From assembly GCA_900318405.1 (NCBI GenBank), contig ONKP01000017.1:1-45088 (forward strand): a stretch of 45,088 nucleotides of DNA. Direction: 5' to 3'. The notes beneath the pieces were generated by a model. It did no database searches, had not been told where the DNA came from, and saw only the letters and a program-made list of their open reading frames with translations. Shown piece after piece: positions 33,969 through 42,750 of this stretch; within the stretch, counting starts at the first letter, position 1; each line of letters starts with the position of its first letter. A program made the position numbers and the translations under genes. This DNA comes from an uncultured Eubacteriales bacterium. Lineage in GTDB: Bacteria; Bacillota; Clostridia; Lachnospirales; Lachnospiraceae.

Positions 33969-36425
33969 ATGGAACACTGGGTAAGAGCGAGATTTACGCC
34001 GAATCTGCCGCTGGGCGCGGACGGGTGCCGTGTGACGGCAGGACAGGAGCATGTGGAAATATCGAAGAGAGCAGCGAAAGAAGGCATGGTACTGCTGAAA
34101 AACGACGGTCATGTACTTCCGCTGTCGCGCGGAGCGAAGGTGGCACTATTCGGTAAGGGGACCGTCGATTATGTGAAGGGCGGCGGTGGCTCCGGCGACG
34201 TGGCCACGCCTTTTGTGCACAACATTCTGGACGGGTTCCGTTCATTGAAGGATGAGGTTACTGTTTTTTCCGAGAGCGCGGATTTTTATCAGTCCTATGT
34301 GAAAAAAGCATATGCGGAGGGCGGTATTCCCGGGCTGATCCGGGAGCCGGCGTTGCCGCAGGATATGCTGACAAGAGCTGCCGCCTGGACGGATACCGCG
34401 GTTATTTCCCTGAGCCGGTTTTCCGGCGAGGGATGGGATCGGAAGTCTGACTTCGGCGGGCCCGCCGTTGAACCGGAGGACGGTTTCACGCATATTCACC
34501 TGGCAGATCAGATTTTCGGCCATTCAGATTTCTACCTGACAGATGCTGAGAAGAAGATGATTGATGATGTGACGGCGCATTTTTCCAAAGTGATCGTTCT
34601 GCTGAACGTCGGCGGTATGGTGGATACGAAGTGGGTGCGTGACAATGCCGGCATTTCGGCGGCGCTGATCACCTGGCAGGGAGGCATGGCCGGCGGTGAC
34701 GCCGCGGCAGAGCTGATCATGGGCCACGGCAATCCGTCGGGAAAACTGGCGGATACCTTCGCCGGCACACTGGAGGATTATCCTTCGACAGAAGGCTTCC
34801 ACGAGTCGGATGATTACGTGAACTACACGGAGGATATCTACGTCGGCTACCGCTATTTCGAGACGATCCCAGGCGCGGCGGAGAAGGTTGTCTATCCTTT
34901 CGGATACGGTCTCTCCTATACTGATTTTGCGCTTTCAACGGCCGGCGGCATTGTTGAAAAAACAGACGAAGGTGATGTCATCCGTCTGCGCCTTGCCGTG
35001 ACGAATGTCGGAAAGTATGACGGCCGTGAAGTGGTACAGGCGTATTACAGCGCACCGCAGGGACTGCTCGGCAGGCCGGCTAAAGAGCTCGGCGCGTATC
35101 AGAAGACGCGTCTGCTGAAGCCCGGCGAATTGCAGCTGATCGAGCTCACGATTCCGGCAGCGGAGATGGCCGGCTATGACGATATTGGAAAGGTAGAAAA
35201 ATCGGCGTGGGTGCTGGAAGCCGGAAGCTATCACTTCCATATCGGAACGAATGTCCGCGATACGGAAGAGCCTGTCGATGAGGCGGGTGATCTGTTCTGC
35301 TATACGCTGACGGAGCCTGTGGTTGTGGAGAAGTGCAGCGCCCGTCTGGTGCCGTCAAAACTTCCTCAGCGTATGCTGGCGGACGGAAGTTTTGAGAAGC
35401 TGACGGTTTCTGAGCAGACTAAGGGAGAAGGCAATGTTCTGGCACCAATGACTTTTGAGGATGGTAAGGAATGCTGGTCACCGGAGGTGCGGCCGGTATT
35501 ATCGCATCTTCTGTATAACGGAGCTCCTGACAGACCGCAGTTCTCAGACGTGGCAGAAGGAAAAATCACGCTGGATGATTTTATCGCTTCGCTCAGCACG
35601 GAGGATCTGGCATGGCTTGTATCCGGCACACCGAATACCGGTTGCGCCAACACATATGGATGGGGCAATCTGTCTGACGCCGGTATTCCGAATGTCATGA
35701 CGGCTGACGGCCCTGCCGGTGTCCGCTTTGACCCAGTGACGGGCGTCCGCACGACCGCATTTCCGTGCGCCACGCTGCTGGCCTGTACCTGGGATCCGGA
35801 GATCGTGACTGCCGTAGGTGCTGCCGGCGGTGCAGAGGCGAAAGAAAACAATGTCTTCATATGGCTCACACCCGCTGTAAATATCCATCGCAGCCCGCTC
35901 TGCGGCCGGAATTTCGAGTATTATTCCGAGGACCCGTACCTCGCGGGCAAACAGGCGGCAGCTATGGTGCGCGGTATTCAGAGCAACGGAGTGGCAGCGT
36001 GCGTCAAGCACTTTGCGCTGAATGACAAGGAGACCAACAGGAAAAATTCGGACTCCCGCGTTTCGGAGCGCGCGGCACGCGAAATCTATCTGAAGCAGTT
36101 CGAGATCATCGTGAAGGAAGCAGATCCGTGGTCCATGATGACCAGCTACAATCTGATCAACGGGCACCGCGCGTCTGAAAACAGTGATCTGCTGAACGGT
36201 ATTCTGCGCGATGAATGGGGCTATCAGGGAACCGTGACCACGGACTGGTGGGGCTACGGCGAGCAGTATAAAGAATGCGTCGCCGGCAATGATGTGAAGA
36301 TGGGATGCGGATTCCCGCACCATCTGATGGAGGCATATCAGAAGGGCGCTGTCACCAGAGAGCAGATGGAGACGGCCGTAAAGCACATCCTGACAACGAT
36401 CCTGCATGTTGATGATGCGAGCTGA
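33969..36425 (+). CDS. GH3 family beta-glucosidase with permuted domain order
   Basis: An 818-aa cytoplasmic enzyme (no signal peptide) predicted to cleave beta-glucosides such as cellobiose. The usual GH3 order is swapped: the C-terminal GH3 domain comes first (LLKNDGHVLPLSRGAKVALFGKGT; WQGGMAGGDAAAELIMG), then a fibronectin III-like domain (about 320-440, TNVGKYDGREVVQAYYS), and the TIM-barrel domain is last. The catalytic nucleophile is Asp759 in TVTTDWWGYG, with ACVKHFALNDKETNR upstream. This order is known from Ruminococcus albus and Butyrivibrio enzymes. RBS AAGGAG. Nearby ugpC could serve uptake of its substrates, but this is inference. Confidence 0.9.
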   Translation: MEHWVRARFTPNLPLGADGCRVTAGQEHVEISKRAAKEGMVLLKNDGHVLPLSRGAKVALFGKGTVDYVKGGGGSGDVATPFVHNILDGFRSLKDEVTVFSESADFYQSYVKKAYAEGGIPGLIREPALPQDMLTRAAAWTDTAVISLSRFSGEGWDRKSDFGGPAVEPEDGFTHIHLADQIFGHSDFYLTDAEKKMIDDVTAHFSKVIVLLNVGGMVDTKWVRDNAGISAALITWQGGMAGGDAAAELIMGHGNPSGKLADTFAGTLEDYPSTEGFHESDDYVNYTEDIYVGYRYFETIPGAAEKVVYPFGYGLSYTDFALSTAGGIVEKTDEGDVIRLRLAVTNVGKYDGREVVQAYYSAPQGLLGRPAKELGAYQKTRLLKPGELQLIELTIPAAEMAGYDDIGKVEKSAWVLEAGSYHFHIGTNVRDTEEPVDEAGDLFCYTLTEPVVVEKCSARLVPSKLPQRMLADGSFEKLTVSEQTKGEGNVLAPMTFEDGKECWSPEVRPVLSHLLYNGAPDRPQFSDVAEGKITLDDFIASLSTEDLAWLVSGTPNTGCANTYGWGNLSDAGIPNVMTADGPAGVRFDPVTGVRTTAFPCATLLACTWDPEIVTAVGAAGGAEAKENNVFIWLTPAVNIHRSPLCGRNFEYYSEDPYLAGKQAAAMVRGIQSNGVAACVKHFALNDKETNRKNSDSRVSERAAREIYLKQFEIIVKEADPWSMMTSYNLINGHRASENSDLLNGILRDEWGYQGTVTTDWWGYGEQYKECVAGNDVKMGCGFPHHLMEAYQKGAVTREQMETAVKHILTTILHVDDAS

Positions 36426-36489
36426 GCAGAAGGCAAAGTGGTGGATTGTTTATATATACTGCAATCAATATTTTTGGGGGAGATAAAAT

Positions 36490-36872
36490 ATGGCATTAAT
36501 AAAATGTCCTGAATGCGGTCATGATGTTAGCAGCGAGGCAAAAAACTGTCTGAACTGCGGTTATCCGATAGCAGAAAAAATCTCTGCGTCAAAGCAACAA
36601 ACGATAGTAAGTGATGATGAGAAACAAGTAAATACAAATAATGAAACTATCATAAAGAGCAAACTAATTCGTTGGTAAAAATCTATAATGATGCTATTGA
36701 GCCTATTGGGGAAGCTAATGCCGAGTTACAAGAGTCAATTGACGATGCGCAGGATCTGATCAATGCAGGAGAGAAGTCATATGATGATGCAACTGTTACC
36801 GCACTTCATGATTCAATATCTTCTGCTAGCAGTGCAATGCAGACTCTGCCTGAAAAGTCAACCTCACATTGA
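36490..36872 (+). pseudogene. Zinc-ribbon protein gene broken by a frameshift
   Basis: The first frame (36490-36678, GGGGGAG before the ATG) encodes a zinc ribbon, CPECGHDVSSEAKNCLNCGYPI, with four Cys, then a polar linker ending at TAA. A second frame, open from 36645 and running to 36872, encodes a helical segment (NDAIEPIGEANAELQESIDDAQDLI). Together they look like one zinc-ribbon plus coiled-coil protein split by an indel around 36645-36678. The stretch is clearly more AT-rich than its neighbours, which suggests recent acquisition. Two separate small genes remain possible. Confidence 0.5.
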
Positions 36873-36893
36873 TGAGATGAGTGTGAGGTTGAC
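36857..36893 (-). terminator. Terminator for the minus-strand hydrolase
   Basis: A 12-bp stem GTCAACCTCACA / TGTGAGGTTGAC; on the minus strand it is followed by TTTTC. It overlaps the end of the zinc-ribbon remnant. Confidence 0.7.
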
Positions 36894-36899
36894 TGATGA

Positions 36900-37595
36900 T
36901 CAATGCTCCAGCATCCATACAATACCACGCGCAGAACGCCTGTCGCTGTCCTGATAATGATTGCCGGGATTCAGCTCAAAGACGGTCGGGATGCCGGCGG
37001 CTGACAGATCCGCTTCCAGAGCTTCTGTACGTTCCTGCACGGTCTGCAGAATCTGGTTTCTCGTGCGGCTTTCTCTGTCTCCGAGGGACAGGTACACACA
37101 GTCCGGTTTTCTCAGCATTTCGTGTGCTCTCGTGTATTCCAGAAAATCCGGGAACCAGAGAGAACCGGACATGCTCGCCGCGCGGGAAAAAATATCGGTG
37201 CGGTACAGCGAATACAGCGCAAAGAGCCCTGCCAGCGAGTATCCGGCAATCGCCCGGTAAGACGGTGCCGTCTCAAGCTGTGATTCCACCTGCGGAATGA
37301 TCTTATGGATCAGCAGGTCGAGGAAGGCGTCAGCTTTTCCGCCGTTGGGGTCAGCCTTTTTGAATACGGGCGCACAGTACCACGGCGACAGGTCGTCGTC
37401 CCAGTTCAGGTCACTGATGGAGACCAGGGTAAAGGGTTCTTCCGTCATCTCCCGCACGAGATCAACCACGGCTTTTCCTTCATCCATAAAGCAGGGCAGA
37501 TATACGATCGGGCTGCCGGCCGGGCCGGGGAAGATGCGTATCTTTTTTTCTTCTACAGTCATTGTATATTCTTCGTTCGTCATATTGTTCTTCAA
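36900..37595 (-). CDS. Alpha/beta-hydrolase, esterase D/enterochelin-esterase type
   Basis: A 231-aa putative serine esterase. The nucleophile elbow is AGYSLAGLFALY (Ser120) and the probable catalytic His is H213 in NPGNHYQD; an acidic residue in GDRESRTRN could complete the triad. No signal peptide. The first codon may be TTG 37595 (GAGG only 3 nt upstream), or an ATG 12 or 36 bp further in. Substrate unknown; family members act on siderophore esters or small acyl esters. It is the last gene of a minus-strand pair after the MATE gene. Confidence 0.75.
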   Translation of the reverse strand: MKNNMTNEEYTMTVEEKKIRIFPGPAGSPIVYLPCFMDEGKAVVDLVREMTEEPFTLVSISDLNWDDDLSPWYCAPVFKKADPNGGKADAFLDLLIHKIIPQVESQLETAPSYRAIAGYSLAGLFALYSLYRTDIFSRAASMSGSLWFPDFLEYTRAHEMLRKPDCVYLSLGDRESRTRNQILQTVQERTEALEADLSAAGIPTVFELNPGNHYQDSDRRSARGIVWMLEH

Positions 37596-37731
37596 AACCT
37601 CATCTCGTTGGTATTCTGCTTTTCATATTGATTACTGTGTCTGCGGATTGTATGATCGACCGGAAGGATTTTCACCGGTTCCGTTAATGGTAAAAAGAGG
37701 AGACGATAAGTAAGAGTCTCATATGTTTTTT

Positions 37732-37757
37732 CAGGAGGCATCATGTATGGTGCCTCC
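37732..37757. terminator. Hairpin between MATE and hydrolase genes
   Basis: AGGAGGCA / TGCCTCCT (8 bp) around a 10-nt loop. T-run poor on both strands, so a processing or attenuation role is equally possible. Confidence 0.4.
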
Positions 37758-37870
37758 TCCTATTTTGTGCTTTTTACAGACTGTTGATAATGACAGACTT
37801 GATGGCTGAAAACCATTGTCCCTTGTTTTAGATAGCTGTATTTGAGAAAGTAAATGCCTGCCTGAGATGT

Positions 37871-39241
37871 TCAGGATGCCTGACTCTCAGCGGCTGAATT
37901 CTGCCGTCGAAGAATCACGAAAAGCGATGTACAGGTGAGGATCGTCGTGATGATCCAGGTGACAGGGTAGACGAGATACAGCGTCGGGAGTGTCGGCGAT
38001 GCGCGGAACACCGTGAACAGCCAGATGATCCGGACGGCACAGGTGCCGAACAGCGCTTCGAGCGCCGGCGTGAGGGAGTGGCCGTAGCCGCGCATGACAG
38101 CGGCCGGGACTTCATAACAGCTCGGCATGGGCGTCAGCAGGAGCACGAGCAGCATCCGCTGGCAGGCATAAGCCTGAACATCCGGATCTGATGTGTAGAT
38201 CCAGACAGCCTGCGCGCGGAAGATGGTCAGCGGAATGCAGATGGCAGCGCTGAGCAGTAGTGCCTGCACCAGTGCCACGCGAAAAATACTGCGGCAGCGC
38301 GCGTTGTTTCCCGCGGCGTAATTCTGACTGATAAAGGTCGTGGAAGCCTGTGCAAATTCACTCAGCATGTAGTAGCCGAAATACTCAAAATTCAGTGAGA
38401 CAGAAGAACCGGCTACGGCATCGGAGCCGAAGCTGTTGATCGCCGCCTGGATAAAAACATTGGAGATGCAGAAGACGACACCCTGCAGGGCAGCTGGTGT
38501 GCCGATCTGCAGAATACGGCGTGTCACCTGACGGTTGAGTTTCAAAGACCGGAGCTGAAGACGGAAATCGCCGTCTTCACGGCGGAGCCAGTGAATGATC
38601 AGCCAGGCACTGTAGATATTGGCGATATCCGTTGCGATCGCAACGCCGGCCACATCCAGATGGCAGACAATGACGAAAAACAGGTTCAGAATGACATTCA
38701 GGATGCCGGATTCTATCAGCGCCCGCAGCGGGCGGCGGCTGTCTCCGCGTGCGCGCAGAATGGCCGCGCCGAAGTCATAAAGAACAAGAAAGGGCAGGCC
38801 CGGACACAGAATGCGGAGGTAGATCAGTGCCTGATCAAAGGCTTCTGCAGGTGTGCTGATCATTACGAGTACGGGGCGGGCGATAATAAGCCCCGCTGTC
38901 ATCAGGATGAGCCCGATCACGAGCGAAAGCACCGGCATCGTCTGCACGGTCTCCCGGATCTGCTTGCGGTTGCCGGAGCCGATCGCCCATGCTGCCAGCA
39001 CATTGATGCCCAGTGCAAATCCGGTGGCGAGACTGACGAAAATGGCGACAATCTCCGTATTGGCGCCTACGGCAGCCAGTGCAGTACTCTCGGCAAACTG
39101 ACCGGCAACAGCGGTATCGGCTGAATTAAAAAGCTGCTGCAGAATGCTCGACGCAGCCATGGGCAGTGCGAGCCGCGGTATATTTTTCCAGAGAGAGCCG
39201 TGCAGCAGATCGACTTCTCTTTTATTTCTCATGATTTTCAA
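37871..39241 (-). CDS. MATE family efflux transporter
   Basis: A 456-aa membrane protein of twelve expected helices. It shows the MATE N-terminal pattern IPRLALPMAASSILQQLFNSADTAVAGQF and AAVGANTEIVAIFVSLATGFALG; the second half repeats the fold (FCISNVFIQAAINSFGSDAVAGSS). It exports drugs or metabolites in exchange for Na+ or H+. The start is probably TTG 39241, since GGAGGGGG lies 9 nt upstream; ATG 39232 is an alternative. Two palindromic sites in the promoter region (39301, 39345) may be operators. Confidence 0.92.
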   Translation of the reverse strand: MKIMRNKREVDLLHGSLWKNIPRLALPMAASSILQQLFNSADTAVAGQFAESTALAAVGANTEIVAIFVSLATGFALGINVLAAWAIGSGNRKQIRETVQTMPVLSLVIGLILMTAGLIIARPVLVMISTPAEAFDQALIYLRILCPGLPFLVLYDFGAAILRARGDSRRPLRALIESGILNVILNLFFVIVCHLDVAGVAIATDIANIYSAWLIIHWLRREDGDFRLQLRSLKLNRQVTRRILQIGTPAALQGVVFCISNVFIQAAINSFGSDAVAGSSVSLNFEYFGYYMLSEFAQASTTFISQNYAAGNNARCRSIFRVALVQALLLSAAICIPLTIFRAQAVWIYTSDPDVQAYACQRMLLVLLLTPMPSCYEVPAAVMRGYGHSLTPALEALFGTCAVRIIWLFTVFRASPTLPTLYLVYPVTWIITTILTCTSLFVILRRQNSAAESQAS

Positions 39242-39300
39242 TAATCAGTTCCCCCTCCGCATGAAAACTTCGCCGACCCATATCTGTAAGACGTCTTCAT

Positions 39301-39358
39301 ATCATAGAAATGATCACGACTCATGATTTCAGGATACATTCATAATCATAGAAATGAT
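39301..39358. promoter_or_regulatory. Twin palindromic sites upstream of the MATE gene
   Basis: ATCATAGAAATGAT occurs twice, at 39301-39314 and 39345-39358. Each is an inverted repeat (ATCAT/ATGAT), and the two are 44 bp apart, about four helical turns, on the same face of the DNA. Confidence 0.55.
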
Positions 39359-39512
39359 TCTGGCTCGCAATATCAGACTCGTTCACCTCATAATAATAAC
39401 GAGATAATAACAAGTCATATTTTATGATTGCATCCTTATTCGAGATGATATTCATGCAGACCGGTACATCTTAGCACAATGCCGGCAATTTTAAAAATCT
39501 TTACGGTGGGGC

Positions 39513-39540
39513 TTGCAATCTGCTATTCGTTAGTTATAAT
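39513..39540 (+). promoter_or_regulatory. Promoter of the feo locus
   Basis: TTGCAA (39513-39518), 16-bp spacer, TATAAT (39535-39540). A TTAG-N6-CTAA operator starts 9 bp downstream. Confidence 0.65.
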
Positions 39541-39549
39541 ATATTCGTG

Positions 39550-39563
39550 TTAGCGAGTTCTAA
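39550..39563. promoter_or_regulatory. Iron-type operator 1 (TTAG-N6-CTAA)
   Basis: TTAGCGAGTTCTAA, just downstream of the feo -10 hexamer at the expected transcription start. Same pattern as sites at 39670 and 44037. Confidence 0.55.
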
Positions 39564-39586
39564 TCATATAGAGGGTGAGATAGTCA

Positions 39587-39673
39587 ATGAAAATTCAGAG
39601 GTCTTCCGAGGATTATCTGGAGGCGATGGGGGTGATCCGGCGAAAAGCCATTATTTTTTTGACCGAAGATTAG
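39587..39673 (+). pseudogene. N-terminal remnant of a DtxR/MntR-family metalloregulator
   Basis: A 28-codon ORF with a GAGGGTGAG ribosome site encodes MKIQRSSEDYLEAMGVIRRK and then stops. The first roughly 18 residues match the start of DtxR/IdeR/MntR-type repressors (typically MKI..S.E.YLE.I..L). The HTH and metal-binding parts are missing. It lies in the feo leader between two operator-like repeats. The rest may have been deleted, or this may now serve as a leader peptide. Confidence 0.6.
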
Positions 39674-39683
39674 TATACACTAA
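39670..39683. promoter_or_regulatory. Iron-type operator 2 (TTAG-N6-CTAA)
   Basis: TTAGTATACACTAA, extended to ATTAGT-ATAC-ACTAAT with perfect 6-bp arms (39669-39684). It lies within a weak promoter-like pair TTGACC (39659) / TAATAA (39681), 113 bp before feoA. Confidence 0.6.
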
Positions 39684-39795
39684 TAAAAATGTTATAAACA
39701 TAATTGCGTGTCAGTAAATCTATCTTTTGTACGAAACGGCTATCGAACTGTTCTGCGCAGACGGATGGCAGAATGAACAGGAAAGGAGTATCGAT

Positions 39796-40032
39796 ATGCT
39801 TCCACTTTCGTTTGGCACTTCCGGCGATCAGCTGATGGTCAGACAGGTCGGGGGATCGGACGATGTGAAACAGCATCTGGGAGATCTCGGATTTGTCCCG
39901 GGGACTGTGCTTCATGTGATATCTTCTCACAATGGCGACATGATCGTTGATCTGAAGGGAACAAAACTTGCCATTACAAGAGAAATGGCCTCGAAGATCA
40001 AGACAGACAAGCTTCGCGAATCGGAGAGCTGA
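39796..40032 (+). CDS. feoA: FeoA domain protein (first copy)
   Basis: A 78-aa SH3-like FeoA protein. Typical features are LSFGTSGDQLMVRQVGG, HLGDLGFVPGTVLHVIS and GTKLAITREMASKI. FeoA modulates the FeoB iron channel, probably by binding its cytoplasmic side. The ATG at 39796 follows GAAAGGAG. Two consecutive feoA genes before feoB are common in Clostridia; the two copies here differ strongly. Confidence 0.9.
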   Translation: MLPLSFGTSGDQLMVRQVGGSDDVKQHLGDLGFVPGTVLHVISSHNGDMIVDLKGTKLAITREMASKIKTDKLRESES

Positions 40033-40141
40033 ACGGCAGAGTTTCCTGGCAGGGAAACCGCTGCAGTTGCATTCACGGGCGAAGAAATGCCATTTTAGTG
40101 ATGACAGAGGATTGTAAAATAAAAGGAGGAGATGAAGTAAG

Positions 40142-40363
40142 ATGAAATCACTGAGAGATGTGCCTGTTAAGGGAACAGCCAAGGCTGTCAAAATTCATGG
40201 TACCGACAAGCTCAAACGCCGGATCATGGACATGGGCATCACGAAGGGAACAGAGATTTATGTGCGCAAGGTTGCGCCGCTGGGTGATCCTATTGAGGTT
40301 ACCGTCAGAGGCTTTGAGCTCTCGCTGAGAAAAGACGAGGCCCTCAATATTGAGGTAGAGTAA
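40142..40363 (+). CDS. feoA: FeoA domain protein (second copy)
   Basis: A 73-aa FeoA protein: LRDVPVKGTAKAVKIHG, RIMDMGITKGTEIYVRKVAPLGDPIEVTVRGFELSLRK. The PLGDPIEV segment is the canonical FeoA form, so this is the more standard of the two copies. GGAGG precedes the ATG. It is separated from feoB by 163 bp holding two hairpins, which may set a different expression ratio. Confidence 0.93.
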   Translation: MKSLRDVPVKGTAKAVKIHGTDKLKRRIMDMGITKGTEIYVRKVAPLGDPIEVTVRGFELSLRKDEALNIEVE

Positions 40364-40393
40364 GCGTTCCCGCCAGAGGAAAAAGATAACTTT

Positions 40394-40448
40394 GTAAAAA
40401 TAAAGCCGCATCACGGCTTATTTTTAAGACTGATGGTTAGTTCCATCA
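40394..40448 (+). promoter_or_regulatory. Two hairpins between feoA2 and feoB
   Basis: First: AAATAAAGCCG / CGGCTTATTT (about 40398-40425, one bulge) ending in TTTTTA, terminator-like. Second: TGATGG / CCATCA (40431-40448) with loop TTAGTT. They may partly terminate transcription and so lower feoB relative to feoA. Confidence 0.55.
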
Positions 40449-40526
40449 AAAAATAGTAAGACACATATATTTTTCCGGACGTCAGCTGTTTCTGCTGTAC
40501 GTCCGACAGACAGGCAGGAGGTTCAT

Positions 40527-42683
40527 ATGTCACTGAAAATCGCACTTGCCGGAAACCCGAACTGCGGTAAAACCACGCTGTTCAACGATCTGACCGGCAG
40601 CACACAGTACGTTGGAAACTGGCCGGGCGTTACGGTTGAGAAGAAGGAAGGTAAGCTGAAGGGACACAAGGATGTCATCATTGAGGACCTTCCGGGTATC
40701 TATTCACTGTCACCGTATTCACCGGAAGAGGTTGTCTCCAGAAACTATCTGATCGATGAAAAGCCGGATATCATCCTGGATATCATCGATGGTTCCAATC
40801 TGGAGAGAAACCTTTACCTGACGACACAGCTGCTTGAGATCGGCATTCCGGTCGTGGTTGCTGTGAATATGATGGATGTCGTTGAGAAGACAGGTACAAA
40901 GATCAACCTCGACGCGCTCAGCAAGGAGATCGGCTGCGAGATCGTTCCGATCACGGCTCTGCACAGCGAAGGAACGATGGAAGCGGTAGAGAGATGCCTG
41001 AAGGTGGCAGAGCTTGCCAAAGAGCGTGATCCCCGCGTTCCTCATGTATATGAAGGCGCTGTAGAGCATGCACTGGCACATATCGAGGAGTCCATTCAGG
41101 ACAAGGTACCTGCCAATCAGGTGCGCTGGTATGCAGTCAAGGTCTTTGAGAGAGATGAACTGATCACCGAGAAGCTGCACCTCGACAAAGAAACCATGGC
41201 ACATATCGAAGGCCATATCAAAGAATGCGAACAGGAACTGGATGACGACGCGGAATCGATCATCACGAATGCGCGTTACGATTACATCCAGCGCATCGTT
41301 TCCCGCATGGTAAAGAAAAAACAGACGAAGGACCAGCTGACGGTGTCGGATAAGATCGATAAGGTCGTTACCAACCGTATCGCAGCACTCCCGATCTTTG
41401 CGGGAATCATGTTCCTCATCTACTATATCAGCGTTACGACGATCGGTACGATCGTGACAGACTGGACAAATGATGTCCTCTTCGGCACGTGGATTTCCGG
41501 CTGGGCTTCTTCCGCACTGGAAGCCGCCGGTGCGGCACCATGGCTCGAGGGACTGCTGGTTGATGGTGTGATCGGCGGTGTAGGTACCGTTCTTGGTTTC
41601 GTACCGCAGATGCTGATCCTGTTCTTCTTCCTGAGTCTGCTGGAGGATTCCGGTTATATGGCCCGTGTCGCATTCATCATGGACCGTCTGTTCCGTCACT
41701 TCGGACTTTCCGGTAAATCCTTCATCCCGATGCTGATCGGTACCGGCTGTGGTGTTCCGGCTATCATGGCATCCCGTACCATTGAAAACGAAAAAGACCG
41801 TCGTATGACGATCATGCTTTCCACTTATCTGCCCTGCTCGGCGAAGATGGAAATCATTGCCATGATGGCGATCACCTTCTTCCATGGCAGCGCATGGTTT
41901 GCACCGTCGATGTATTTCATCGGCCTCGCAGTTATTGTGCTTGCAGGCATTGCCCTGAAGAAGACCGGTTATTTTGCCGGTGATCCGGCTCCGTTCGTCA
42001 TGGAGCTCCCGGCTTACCATGTACCTACTGTCAAGGGCGTTCTGATCCATGTATGGGAGAGAGGCAAAGCCTTCATTGTCAAGGCCGGTACCATTATCTT
42101 CCCGGTTACTGTTATCCTCTGGTTCCTGATGCACTTTGGTCCTTCCATGCAGATCCTTGCTGATGAAAATATGGATCAGAGCTTCATCTACTATATCGGT
42201 CAGTTCTTCGCCAATCTCTTTGCACCGATCGGCCTGGGCACCTGGCAGGGCGCCGTGGCTTCGATCTCTGCAGAGCTCGCCAAGGAGCAGGCTGTCAGCA
42301 CCCTGGGTATGCTGGCACATGCGGCCAGCGATGCGGAAGAGGCTGTGTCCTCATCGATCTTCAACATGTTCGGAGGAAGCGCTGTCGTTGGTCTTGCCTT
42401 CACAATGTTCAACGTATTCGATGCACCCTGCCTGGTTGCTATTGCAACGGCGTTCCGTGAGCAGGGATCCCGGAAATGGGGCTGGATTACCTTCGGTTTC
42501 CAGATGGCAGTCGGCTATGGCCTTGCCCTGATCGTATATCAGATGGGCAGCTTCTTTACCGGCGGCGGATTCAACGCAGGAACTGCTGTGGCAATCGCAC
42601 TGATCGTCTTCGTTGTATGGGCTGTATGCCGTCCGGCACCGAAGAAAAAAGTGAAAGATGATGTCGTCAGGATCGGTGCCTGA
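40527..42683 (+). CDS. feoB: Ferrous iron transporter FeoB
   Basis: A 718-aa Fe2+ channel with an N-terminal G protein. G1 GNPNCGKTT (9-17), G3 DLPG (54-57), G4 NMMD (114-117); a helical GDI-like domain follows to about 265. The membrane part has two Gate regions, the first with LLEDSGYMARVAFIMDRLFRHFGLSGKSFIPMLIG.GCGVPAIMA, where the Cys is conserved. C-terminal end basic. The full-length protein is intact. AGGAGG precedes the ATG. Codon choice resembles groEL, so it is probably well expressed. Confidence 0.96.
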   Translation: MSLKIALAGNPNCGKTTLFNDLTGSTQYVGNWPGVTVEKKEGKLKGHKDVIIEDLPGIYSLSPYSPEEVVSRNYLIDEKPDIILDIIDGSNLERNLYLTTQLLEIGIPVVVAVNMMDVVEKTGTKINLDALSKEIGCEIVPITALHSEGTMEAVERCLKVAELAKERDPRVPHVYEGAVEHALAHIEESIQDKVPANQVRWYAVKVFERDELITEKLHLDKETMAHIEGHIKECEQELDDDAESIITNARYDYIQRIVSRMVKKKQTKDQLTVSDKIDKVVTNRIAALPIFAGIMFLIYYISVTTIGTIVTDWTNDVLFGTWISGWASSALEAAGAAPWLEGLLVDGVIGGVGTVLGFVPQMLILFFFLSLLEDSGYMARVAFIMDRLFRHFGLSGKSFIPMLIGTGCGVPAIMASRTIENEKDRRMTIMLSTYLPCSAKMEIIAMMAITFFHGSAWFAPSMYFIGLAVIVLAGIALKKTGYFAGDPAPFVMELPAYHVPTVKGVLIHVWERGKAFIVKAGTIIFPVTVILWFLMHFGPSMQILADENMDQSFIYYIGQFFANLFAPIGLGTWQGAVASISAELAKEQAVSTLGMLAHAASDAEEAVSSSIFNMFGGSAVVGLAFTMFNVFDAPCLVAIATAFREQGSRKWGWITFGFQMAVGYGLALIVYQMGSFFTGGGFNAGTAVAIALIVFVVWAVCRPAPKKKVKDDVVRIGA

Positions 42684-42701
42684 CGCAGATTTGTACAATT
42701 T

Positions 42702-42733
42702 GCCCGGACGCTGCCTGTGGTAGCGATCCGGGC
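42702..42733 (+). promoter_or_regulatory. Hairpin between feoB and the HMA gene
   Basis: GCCCGGA(CGCT) / (AGCG)A-TCCGGGC stem with no T-run. It ends just before the HMA ribosome site (GGAGG). It may tune expression between the genes. Confidence 0.45.
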
Positions 42734-42750
42734 ATTGGAGGTTATAAGAG

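Noticed and set aside
40719..42320. Long antisense ORF (533 codons) opposite feoB
   Set aside because: FeoB is unmistakable on the plus strand; the antisense product is Asp/His/Arg rich with no domain.
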